DNA of 64,000 nucleotides from Rutidosis leptorrhynchoides (lineage: Eukaryota > Streptophyta > Magnoliopsida > Asterales > Asteraceae), in contig NC_092335.1 of NCBI RefSeq assembly GCF_046630445.1, positions 5,995,501 through 6,059,500 of the forward strand. Reading direction: 5' to 3'. Both the position numbers and the translations under genes were made by a program. The notes beneath the pieces are model-generated. The model saw nothing but the letters and a program-made list of their open reading frames with translations. It was not told where the DNA came from and made no database searches. Shown in pieces: positions 55,601-64,000 of this stretch (position 1 is the stretch's first letter; every line of letters begins with the position of its first letter).

Positions 55601-55791
55601 ACGTTCACAATATTGGCATGAGGCAAGTTCAAAAGATGTGACGACTCAGCGTTGTCTACTTGAGGGGGAGTCAACTCTATGCTGCACTCTTTTTCCCTTA
55701 GCTAAAGTTTTATCCCACTGGGTTTTTTTAGCAAGGTTTTTAACGAGGCAGTATTAATTGCTCTTTAAAAAAATTACCATCCAAGGGGGAG

Positions 55792-56034
55792 TGTTGTAAA
55801 TTTAGTAGTTAAATATGGATAGTAATTAGTCAAATATGGATAGTAAAATTTGTACTATATATATGTGCATAATGTAAGTTACAAAAACATACATATACAT
55901 TAAATACATCACACCTCTTCAACCTCTTTCTCTCCTATATCTTCTACAACACATCTCTCTTTTATTGGTTCTTTCAATTTGAATATATTGAACCAGGCCA
56001 CTAAAGGTAGTTATAAGCCTACTGAAATATAACA
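55792..56034 (+). mobile_element. Copia 3' LTR
   Basis: Same length as the 5' LTR, with about four substitutions. It is followed by the CAACT duplication. Confidence 0.9.
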
Positions 56035-56149
56035 CAACTTATGTTTTAGATATATACCATGTAGAACCGAAACTTCCAAAACAAATAAAAAAAATTGCTA
56101 ATGGTCTTTTTTTTTTTGGGTATCTTCCTTGGTTTCAGTTTTGATTTCG

Positions 56150-56640
56150 TCTAATATAAATAAACTAGTTCGGTTCAGTCCGCGCGATGCGGCGGGGTCT
56201 TTCGGTCCGCGTATTCATATTTAACGCAGTTTTATTGACAGAAGAAAAAACGGCTCGTGTGTTATGCGTTATTGTTGGTGTCGTCGTCTTTAGTGTTTTT
56301 TAAAATATGTTCGTTGTCGTTGTGTTTAGCGTTTTTTAAAAAGTGTCTGTTTCGAACGTAGTCAATATCGTTTTGTTCATAAAATTATTTCGAGCCTGAT
56401 GCCGCTGTCGGAAAAATTTAAGCCGCGGCGAGCGGGAAGATACAGGCTGTCGTTGTATTTAGCGTTTTTTAAAAAGTGTCCGTTTCGAACGTAGTTAGTC
56501 TCGTTTTGTTCGCAAGAATATTTCGAGTTTAACAGAGTTCTCGGTGAAATTTGAATCGGAGCGAGGAGGAAGATACAGACTGTCGAAGGCGTTGGGGGAA
56601 GTTTTTATTTTAAGTTTCAGAATTGACAGTTTACTCCCCT
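56150..56640. repeat. GC-rich tandem repeat, possible Helitron-type sequence
   Basis: It opens with TCTAATATAAATAAACTAGT and TCCGCGCGATGCGGCGGGG. About two units of ~155 bp follow, each with TTTAGCGTTTTTTAAAAAGT, TTCGAACGTAGT and GAAGATACAG. The style resembles non-autonomous plant Helitrons (5' TC, GC-rich palindromic start), but I could not find a convincing 3' hairpin plus CTRR. A related motif TTCGCGCTTCGCAGCAGG is at about 57148. Confidence 0.4.
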
Positions 56641-56767
56641 GAAGTACAGGTTTTTTTTATAAGCTTGTAAAAGTTGAGGGGGTGTTTTGGTTTTTTTGGG
56701 ATTGGGTTTGAAAAAATGTCGTTTCATGTGGTGGGGATGGCCAAACGACCACAAACCCTACCACTTT

Positions 56768-56855
56768 TAGTATTAATGTATTAATGTATTAATGTATTAA
56801 TGTATTAATGTATTAATATTAATGTATTAGTATTAATGTATTAATGTATTAATAA
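56768..56855. repeat. ATTAATGT octamer repeat
   Basis: About ten units of TATTAATG with one or two irregular spacings. Confidence 0.9.
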
Positions 56856-56859
56856 CTAC

Positions 56860-57640
56860 TACGTACAAGTCTATAACTAATTATTTCAAAAAGGATTCCC
56901 CACTTCAAGAAATATCTACCTATCTGGGCATGGACGACGTTATTGGGCTGGTTAGGGGTCATCACCCACCAGCCCTTGCTAGATCCGCTATTAGTACTAA
57001 CGAGGGGAAAAAAACTCGCTTCGATGTGGGTGGTTTTTTTAGTTAATGGTCGGTTTGTTGAACGTTCAAAAAAAACTTATCGGCAAGTTGATGAAACATT
57101 TACAAAAATAAAGGAATAAAAAAGAAAGGCGAATATAAAAAATTCGCGCTTCGCAGCAGGCTGATTATAGTCAGTTTACGGTCGGTTAAATAAACGTTTA
57201 TAAAAATGATTAACGATTGATCGATTAAACATTAAAAAAATGAAATAAAAGTGAGAAAAATGTAAAAAAAAAGGTATGAAATAGAACTTTGAAAAAAGAT
57301 GATTCACCAAAATTACTCCCGAAGTTGGGGGTAATTACTAAGTTGCCACTGCGAACAATAGCATGGTTGACCTTTTAGTATATTAGTATAATATAATATA
57401 ATATAATATAATATAATGATATAATAATAGTGTAATAGTGTAATAGAGATGCGGAGTAAAAACATAACAATACTCTATTCCAAAAATTGATAATTTTGTT
57501 AAGATCTTTACTGATTGCTTAAGATCATTAATTGACAGGAATTTTCTTTTAAACTCATGAGATCCACTCGATCACATCATCTAAATTGACTCGATCCCTC
57601 GCGAGAAAGGGAGATTCGAAAGTCATTTTATGGACACATG
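56860..57640. other. Intergenic, no gene supported
   Basis: Low-complexity AT-rich DNA with an ATAAT run near 57395-57420. There is nothing with coding character. Confidence 0.5.
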
Positions 57641-57654
57641 CGTAATCTTTCTTT

Positions 57655-57800
57655 GTTTCTTTTTTGAAAGGCAAACTCACACACATCACTACACAAAGTA
57701 GCAACGAAATATATATACAAATTGTCCTAAGCAAGCCTCGAACCCTCAACCTCTTGATTGGAAGGACCACCGCGATACCCTAGTTCAATGGCCCTTTGGT
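57655..57800 (-). mobile_element. tRNA-derived SINE, minus strand
   Basis: On the minus strand the head reads TAGGGTATCGCGGTGGTCC (A-box region) and then GAGGGTTCGAGGCTT (B box). The body ends GTTTGCCTTTC followed by an A-rich tail (about 57655-57668). The GCCTTTC-A(n) end resembles the SINE at 31249. Ends are approximate and no clear target duplication was found. Confidence 0.7.
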
Positions 57801-58156
57801 AGTTAAAGTTATACTCTGCATTTTCAACCTTGTTACTTTGTTAGATATAGATACTCCTATATGTTCTACTTTATTCTCCATTCTCATATCATTTTAGCTC
57901 ATACCTTTCCTTAATTAATTCACTATGGAATACCATTTTCAACATTCACAATCAATGAATCCTGAATTAACTTGTATGATAAGCATGAAGTACATTATAT
58001 ATCCCTTGATTGATTCTAAATATAAATATATTATTTCACAATCAATGAATCTTAAATTAAAATAGTATAAAAACTTAAAAATGATATTGATACAAAAAGA
58101 CAAGCAAAAGCATGCATCATCAAAGCTAGAATATGTTTTAAGTATAATGATGGACA
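57801..58156. other. Downstream of the minus-strand PMEI gene, no gene seen
   Basis: This holds a short direct repeat (CACAATCAATGAATC, at about 57947 and 58037) in the probable 3' flank of the PMEI gene. Confidence 0.5.
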
Positions 58157-58265
58157 TTAAACTGAAAGATGATTGATAAGATACAAAGCATTACTACTAA
58201 CCCTTGCAAGACTCACAATGCTACTCCTTATCTTCTTCTTAACAGATGTACTAACTTTTCGTTCC
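58157..58265 (-). pseudogene. Out-of-frame C-terminal helix of the PMEI gene
   Basis: The minus-strand frame next to the CDS reads SVKKKIRSSIVSL…NALYLINHLSV then TAA. This is the normal ending of PMEI proteins (compare VTSNALALVNNL in the gene at 32558). It shows that the gene was full length until recently. Confidence 0.75.
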
Positions 58266-58764
58266 GAAAACCATCAAGACACGAATTCTCATCCGTCATA
58301 GCAGCACTTGTCCATGTTTGAGCATTCGAGATTGCAAAGCTCTTGTCACTGGATTTAGAAATACCCGAGATTACCTTAAGAGTGTCTTTAATTTCACCCA
58401 TGGAATCTTTAATGTCACCAATGCAATCTTTAATAATAGCAGCCTCCCATTTATTGATCTTTTGGGTTCTGTATAACTGGGATATGACGGAAAGGGTCGC
58501 ATTGGAGGATCTGAGGGTGGCTGAGAGGGCGGCGTTGACCAGTTTATAAGGGTTTGACTTGACAGTGGTAGCGTAAGGGAGGAGAGTTTTTAGGCAGACA
58601 TTAGGGTAAGTGGTTGAGCTGCATGATGTTTTGATAAATGTGTTGTATGTATTTTGTTGAATGATTGTTGTGGTGGATAATGCAAATGGGAATGTTGATA
58701 GTAATAAAACTAAAAGTGGTGTTGTTGTAAGAAATAATGTTGTGAGAATTTTGGGTTGTTCCAT
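58228..58764 (-). CDS. PMEI-domain protein with a frameshifted C-terminus
   Basis: This is a 178-residue frame on the minus strand. It has a signal peptide (hydrophobic residues about 8-30), then the PMEI domain with SCSSTTYPNVC, IKDCIGDIKDSM and the hallmark SNAQTWTSAAMTDENSCLDGF. It then departs from the family with NEKLVHLLRRR and a stop. In the next frame the expected ending is still present (VKKKIRSSIVSLARVSSNAL … to a TAA at 58157-58159), so a one- or two-base change near 58255-58270 shifted the frame. It is either a recently damaged gene or a sequencing slip. The protein as read lacks most of the last helix. The role would be inhibition of pectin methylesterase or invertase in the apoplast. 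It is probably a diverged paralogue of the gene at 32558. Confidence 0.85.
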   Translation of the reverse strand: MEQPKILTTLFLTTTPLLVLLLSTFPFALSTTTIIQQNTYNTFIKTSCSSTTYPNVCLKTLLPYATTVKSNPYKLVNAALSATLRSSNATLSVISQLYRTQKINKWEAAIIKDCIGDIKDSMGEIKDTLKVISGISKSSDKSFAISNAQTWTSAAMTDENSCLDGFRNEKLVHLLRRR

Positions 58765-58827
58765 GATTGTTCTTGGTGTTTGGGTTATAGGATTAAATTT
58801 GGGAAGGAACCAAGAAGTTGCTCAAGA

Positions 58828-58834
58828 ATTTATA
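58828..58834 (-). promoter_or_regulatory. TATA box of the minus-strand PMEI gene
   Basis: TATAAAT on the minus strand, about 64-70 bp before the ATG at 58764. Confidence 0.6.
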
Positions 58835-58981
58835 AAAGACTTATAGGATTCAGGGAAATTATTTATTTATATTATATATTATATTAATAAAAATAACAAA
58901 GTCATAACTAATAAGTCAAATGACTCAAAAAGGTAACCTATAATATCAAATTTGACAATGAAGATAACATGACTTTTCTTG

Positions 58982-59157
58982 ATGTCCGAAAAGAATTACG
59001 TGTTATTTTGTCTCTCACATGTAAAACACATATGAACACTTAACGAAATTTGACTAACGATCGTTAATAAATTTGACAATATTACCTTAATTGCACACTT
59101 TTTTAAAATCATAATCCTTTTCGGACAAAAATTGGTACACGTAATTCTTTTCGGGCA
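58982..59157. repeat. Inverted repeat upstream of the minus-strand PMEI gene
   Basis: TGTCCGAAAAGAATTACGTGT (58982-59002) and its complement near 59137-59157 differ at one base. The spacer is about 135 bp. It may be the ends of a small MITE in the promoter, but no target duplication was identified. Confidence 0.6.
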
Positions 59158-59348
59158 TTTGAAAAAATCATATTACCTTTATCGTAAAATTTGGTATCAT
59201 ATGTTACTTTTTCGCCATTTGCCCTAACAAATAAATACTAATATTAAATTTAAATAAGAAAAATCAATATTAAAAATCAATATTTATAATGTAAAATTAT
59301 ATCAGCTGCTTTTATAAAAGTTAGATATGTTATAGTTAAATGTACCCT

Positions 59349-59354
<6 letters not shown>

Positions 59355-59434
<80 letters not shown>
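59355..59434. repeat. (TA)n microsatellite, probable tail of the adjacent SINE
   Basis: About 40 TA units directly at the 3' end of the SINE at 59435-59735. Confidence 0.93.
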
Positions 59435-59438
<4 letters not shown>

Positions 59439-59738
59439 GATTACTCGAGGTGGACTAAACCACCCGTTTTGATCATCTCCCGTTTCGACTATGCCGATGC
59501 AGCGATAATAACTCCGCCCCCATCGCTGCCCGGATGGAAACCCTGAAACCTATCCAAGGGCACGGCCAAGTAAAATCCCCTCTCCTTTACTCCCCGAAAC
59601 GATATGGGAAAGGTGTCATAGGTGGATACTTCATGGCAGGGATAAAATTGTGTTTTTAATATGTAGTCAACGGGGTTCGAACTCCTGACTTCCCCTAAAG
59701 GAGGCAGACCACCAACCGCTAGACCACATCACAACTTC
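59435..59738 (-). mobile_element. Long tRNA-derived SINE, minus strand, ending in (TA)n
   Basis: On the minus strand the head has TGTGGTCTAGCGGTTGG (A box) and CAGGAGTTCGAACCCC (B box) with tRNA-like spacing. A ~220-bp body follows (CCATATCGTTTCGGGGAGTA … CGAGTAATCCC) and runs into (TA)n. Flanks CTAAGGGATAT (59347-59357) and TTAAGAGATAT (59741-59751) look like an imperfect target duplication. Confidence 0.75.
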
Positions 59739-59783
59739 CCTTAAGAGATATTTTTAGCATTCTTTAATAACAAAAGACTCTTA

Positions 59784-61748
59784 GGCCACTTGTTATGGTA
59801 CAACCCTTTCACTATCATTTTCCCTGCCACATCAGCTCCACATCAGCACAAACCCTTTAACATTCCTTTCACTAAATACTCACTATCATACACTCCATTT
59901 CAAACTTTAACCAATTTCAAATTATTATTTAAATACAATAAATAAATACAAATACCATTTTATTAAATAAAATAAAAACATTACATTATTAAAAATTAAA
60001 ACATTACATAATTAAAAAATAAAAATACATAAATAAAAAACACACAATAAATAACTCTAATTGTTTCGAACAATATAATCATCCGGGAGTGTCCAGATGT
60101 GTTCGATCAAATTGTTGCGAAGGACATGATGCGCTCTTTTTTCTCGCATCTCTCGATCCACCCGATCTTGGAGCGCAACTCTCTCCGTCCAAGTACGTCG
60201 CGGCATGTTTTCTCGTTCGCGGAGATAATCCTCTTCGAGGTCGCATATGTTGCACTCGTTGTCTTCGGTGATCATGTTGTGAAGTATAACACAAGTGTAC
60301 ATGATTCGACGTATTTTATTGATACTAAAAGGTCTTGCTGGGTGTTTTAGTATTGCCCAATGACCTTGAAGAACATCGAAAGCTCGTTCAACGTCTTTTT
60401 TCGTGGCTTCTTGAAAACGTTTAAACTTTACATTTTTTGGCTCAATTGGACATTTAAACGACTTGACAAGTGTTACCCATTCTGGGTATATGCCATCTAC
60501 CAAGTAATACCCTTTTGTAAATTCGTGCCCGTTGATAGTGTAACGGACCTCCAGAGCTCGACCATCCAATAAATCTTCGAACAAATCCGATTCATTAAGA
60601 ACATTAATATCATTGTTCGAACCTGCTGGACCAAAGAAAGCTGCCAAATCCACATGTCGTAGGACGCAACCGCCTCGAACATTATTGTTGGTCCTTCGTG
60701 ATCACCCCTGTGGTAATGCCCTTGCCAAGCAACTGGACAATTTTTCCAAGGCCAGTGCATGCAATTGAGACTACCTAACATACCCAGAAAACCGTGCATC
60801 TCCAAATGTTTGGCATGCAATCGACGAACATCTTCTTCAGTTGGTTTCCTTAAATATTCTCGCGAAAACATATGAATAATACATTTGCAATAATTTTTTA
60901 AACAATCACGAGACGTTGATGCGCCCATGTGTAAATACTCATCGAATGCATCAGGCGCAATGTCATACGCCAATTGACGTATGACCAATGTACACTTTTG
61001 AAAAATATTGAAACCGAGTTGACCGGTTGCATCGTATCGTTGATCAAAAAATTTAAAATAATCGGGTCTCGGTTGAGAATCATAGGATAGAATACCATGA
61101 CCAATACGCATAAACAATGACTTACTCATTCAAAATCAATTTCGAAAATAATCACCAGGAAATGTTGGATTATCGGAGAAATAGTCGCGAAACAAACGAT
61201 TACCGGTATCAATACGGTCTCTTTGTAACCGGCGTCTTCTAATAATTGTACGAGAATTTCGAGCCTCATCTTCTTCGTCCATTGCATCAAGCGAATCGAG
61301 TAAGTTAAGCGTGTTGTAACCTTCTTGAATTAAATCTTCATCGGAATCGGACTCTGCGCTATCACTATCCGTCTCGCTTTCGCTCTCAGAAAGTAATAAA
61401 TCTTCCAAAGCCATTTGAATTTTTTCTTTTTTGTTTGTGGAAATATGAATTGAAGGTTGAGAGTGTTTGATATAGAATAAAAATTGAAAGTGTAGCATGA
61501 GTGTGTGATTATGTTTGTGTAGTATGTGTTTGTATTTATATAGTAAAAAAGTGAAAAAGAAAAAAAAATCAAATAGCCGTTGGAAAAAAAAAGAAAAAAA
61601 TGAAAAATAAAACTCGAGTGGGCCCCACCAGTGGTCCGTTAGAGCTGTTGCTAGACCCACTGGCGGTCCCTTTCACGACTTGCTGGTGGTGGTGGTTACC
61701 GCCAGGCGGCTAGTGGCGGTGGTGGGTGGCGATACATAGCAAGTGGCC
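59784..61748 (-). mobile_element. PIF/Harbinger DNA transposon, complete ends, dead transposase
   Basis: The terminal inverted repeats are GGCCACTTGTTATGG (59784) and the complement of CATAGCAAGTGGCC (ending 61748), with one internal mismatch. The 3-bp duplication TTA lies on both sides (59781-59783 and 61749-61751), the PIF/Harbinger signature. The 1965-bp element encodes one transposase on the minus strand and no Myb-like second protein, so it would depend on another copy for that function. GC-rich GGTGG words sit next to the right end. Confidence 0.93.
60057..61414 (-). pseudogene. PIF/Harbinger transposase (ALP1-like DDE nuclease), inactivated
   Basis: The start MALEDLLLSESESETDSD (61414) is followed by an acidic N-terminus and helix-turn-helix-like region, then the DDE nuclease domain. 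The first catalytic Asp is Asn here (GSLNCMHWPWKNCP for the usual DCMHW). GSNNDINVLNESDLF supplies the second Asp and KKDVERAFDVLQGHWAIL the Glu. Two TGA codons near 61125-61136 (DYFRN-stop-F-stop-MSKSLF) stand where CGA/Arg is usual, consistent with CpG decay. A one-base loss near 60640 shifts from WIW into AAFFGPAGSNND. A host-domesticated ALP1-type gene is unlikely given these lesions and the intact element ends. Confidence 0.9.
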
Positions 61749-61751
61749 TTA

Positions 61752-62135
61752 GTTAAAAATGAATTGGATAAACGAGGATTCGATCTGCATACAATCCTAT
61801 GTCCTATATGTAATGGCATGATCAAGTGCGTTGATCATTTTCTTGTATAATGGAATGGAGCATTACCCGAAACTGGTAATGGAGCATTACCCAATAAATT
61901 GGGGGAATGAGAAAATAAATCACGTATGATTTACAAATTGCTTTCCTATTTTTTTCTCCTCCGCCAAACTTATCACAATTGTATACTCTATCCATCTCAA
62001 TTTAATTGTCTCCAGACAAAATATGCGCAGTTTAAAAAATGTTATAAAATTAATATACTTACGGTTTATTTTTCAGTTTTACCTTTACTTTTACTTTCTC
62101 CTTTTATCATATCAACATACATTAAAGACATAATA
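61752..62135. other. Intergenic, no gene supported
   Basis: This AT-rich stretch contains a weak tRNA-like word (GAGGATTCGATCTG at about 61780) and nothing else that I can support. Confidence 0.45.
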
Positions 62136-64000
62136 TGTGATGACCCAGAAATTTCGACTAAATTTAAACTTAATCTTTATATGATTTCGACACGATAAGC
62201 AAAGTCTGTAATGTTGAGTCTCAAAAAGTTTTGGAACTATATTCATGTAATCAATTACCCTTTGACTATGCTCGACGATTCACGAACAATTATATGTAAA
62301 AATACTATTAATTATATTGTAGTAAATAAGAAGAAGACGATTTAAAGAAGCAAATGACCAAAATATTAAAATGTATAAGTTACATTTCAAATAAGATAAT
62401 TTATTGGCAAATAAGTCTAATTATTGATAAAGGTACTTATCGCGGACTGTAAAATACAAGATATTAAAGCGTACGGAAAGACGTTCGAGAAATCGGAACC
62501 GAGACATAAACCGGGCTTAAATGTACGAGACAACGGAGCTAAAATTACCAGTCAACTATGCACAAGAATATAATATAATATATATATAATTATATAAATT
62601 ATATATAATTAATTAATTATGTCGACAAGCTAGTGAACAAAAATGTGTGAGCTGGAAATGCGCACCTTCGCGATCGCGGAGTTGTAAGGCACAAAAACTC
62701 CAAGATCGTGGAGCTGTAAAATCAGAATATGCCTATAAAAGGCACGAGCCTTCTGCCGAATTCAACACATCTTTTTCTGAATCCATTCTCAATCTGTCTC
62801 AATATATTTATATTTATAATTATAATTTTAATTTTAATTTAAGTTTAATAATAATAAAGTATATATGAGGGTGTTTTAATTCGGGTTTCAAACCGTTTTA
62901 AACTAAGGAAATATTGGGTATTATTCGGGGTATTATTCGTGAATCCAAGACCAACCATACAGTTACCCACCATCTTTACGTCTACGTACTTTCCTGCAAT
63001 ATTGAATCACAATATTGATACGTGAGTATTCATATCTTATCTTTTATATATTAATAGTGTATCCGTGTCTAGTGCTCGAGTATATATGTTTATGCATGCT
63101 TGTATGCTTTAATTTTGTCGTTAGATAGTTTATGATGAATCACGAATTTGATACATATGCTAATGATATAAAGTATATGATATGCATGTCGTAGGAAAGC
63201 TATCGAAAAATTAATAACTTTTCATTTAGAAGTCACGTGATTTCGATGAACGGATTAAAAGATATGGTCAACTGAATTATGTTTTACATTAATTGAATTT
63301 GTGTTCGAATCTACAATTAATATTTAAACAACTTATTTATAAGATTAATAAATTGGATTTTTGGATACTACTAGTCGAGTAAATGAATTCTTATATAAGA
63401 CACGTCTCGTTTTGTTAAACAATTGTCAAAGTTGACTTTTTGAGATGACTTTTGTTAACTTTTGCATGTCGGTCTCGAGCATTAGGATTGTGATACACTA
63501 TGACCTGACCTAGCTTGTTAGACATGTATTGACCAACATATGTTCTCTAGGTTGAGATCTACGATTATTTTGCATTCCGAGTTTCGGTCACATTTCGGTG
63601 AATGAATTTATGTGCTGCTAAGGTGAATTTATAAATTCCCTTTTCAAATGCTTTAAATATTTTTGGGCTGAGAATACATGCACTTTATTTTACATGCAAT
63701 GGACACAAGTATTTACATACTTAATTCTACACTGAGTTTGAACCGAAAATCCCTTAGTTTTGGTAACTAGTAGCTGCCGGTTATAAGAACTGGTGGGCGT
63801 AAATAGTTGTATATGGATCCATAGGGCTTGACATCCCCGTCTGTTCCAGGTATAGAAACCCTAGCCTGAACTATAAAACAGCCGTATGCTATTTGAGTTT
63901 AGTACACGTTGGTTTGCGTGTATTGTACATGTTGGTTGCGTGTATGTTAAAACAGGGGTACTTATTATATATACGTTAAAGTTTAGTTACCAGGGTGCTC
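62136..64000 (+). mobile_element. LTR of a Tekay-like Ty3/gypsy element, running off the window
   Basis: It starts TGTGATGACCCAGAAATTTC and shares its first ~100 bp with the solo LTR at 44286 and with LTR B (minus strand). The shared words include TTCGACACGATAAGCAAAGT. Further on, the LTR core (TTTTTGGGCTGAGAATACAT, GGGCTTGACATCCCCGT) is again related. Between them lies a ~600-bp segment that resembles the Athila LTR of element A. The 3' end of the LTR is not in the window, so it cannot be said whether this is a solo LTR or an element end. Confidence 0.8.
62665..62740 (+). promoter_or_regulatory. Promoter-like module in the 62-kb LTR: GC palindromes plus TATA
   Basis: CTTCGCGATCGCGGAG (62665-62680) and CTCCAAGATCGTGGAG (62698-62713) are followed by TATAAAA (62734-62740). 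Order and spacing copy the module in element A (2208-2282), although the bases differ and the arms have co-varied. Confidence 0.6.

Overview
The window looks like a transposon-dense intergenic stretch of a eudicot nuclear genome, most likely Asteraceae. The support is the LTR ends of the TGTGACGACCCGG type, Athila-type and Tekay-type Ty3/gypsy elements, tRNA-derived SINEs, (TA)n-flanked foldback repeats, and two plant pectin methylesterase/invertase inhibitor (PMEI) genes. The family placement is inference. There are no prokaryotic features. By eye well over three quarters of the window is repeats.

Left part (1-29.3 kb): one Russian-doll nest. A minus-strand element C (its first ORF at 259-1119, its tRNA-Met primer site at about 1412-1430, its LTR starting at 1431) was split by a minus-strand element B (1571-26373, target duplication TACAC). 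The downstream LTR of B was then split by a nearly whole plus-strand Athila-lineage element A (1738-18584, target duplication ACATC, gag-pol of 1868 codons plus an env-position ORF). LTR divergence agrees with the order: about 0.3% for A and about 1% for B.

Middle (29.3-44.2 kb): a 38-bp-arm hairpin repeat, a 5'-truncated L1 LINE with a SINE in its 3' UTR, a MULE-like MITE in the promoter of an intact PMEI gene (32558-33130), then 2.8 kb of G-poor CCACCAA minisatellite and 1.7 kb of TTATCATTCATC minisatellite that switches strand. Inside the latter sits a tRNA gene with a proline-type body but a UUG (Gln) anticodon. Just beyond are exon-sized fragments of a bZIP factor gene and of transportin-1, both on the minus strand, separated by a dispersed repeat.

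Right part (44.2-64 kb): a foldback element with telomere-like inner arms sits in a (TA)n tract and was split by a 4.1-kb solo LTR. It is followed by a decayed Ty1/copia element (49538-56034), a GC-rich tandem repeat, a SINE, a second PMEI gene on the minus strand (58228-58764) whose last ~30 codons are out of frame, another SINE ending in (TA)n, a complete-ended PIF/Harbinger transposon (59784-61748, TTA duplication, dead transposase), and the start of another LTR at 62136 that runs off the window.

The only convincing host genes are the two PMEI genes and possibly the tRNA. The most unusual observations are the GC-rich palindrome/TATA module shared by Athila LTRs and the unrelated LTR at 62 kb, the proline-bodied tRNA with a glutamine anticodon, the G-poor minisatellite, and the cluster of captured gene exons.
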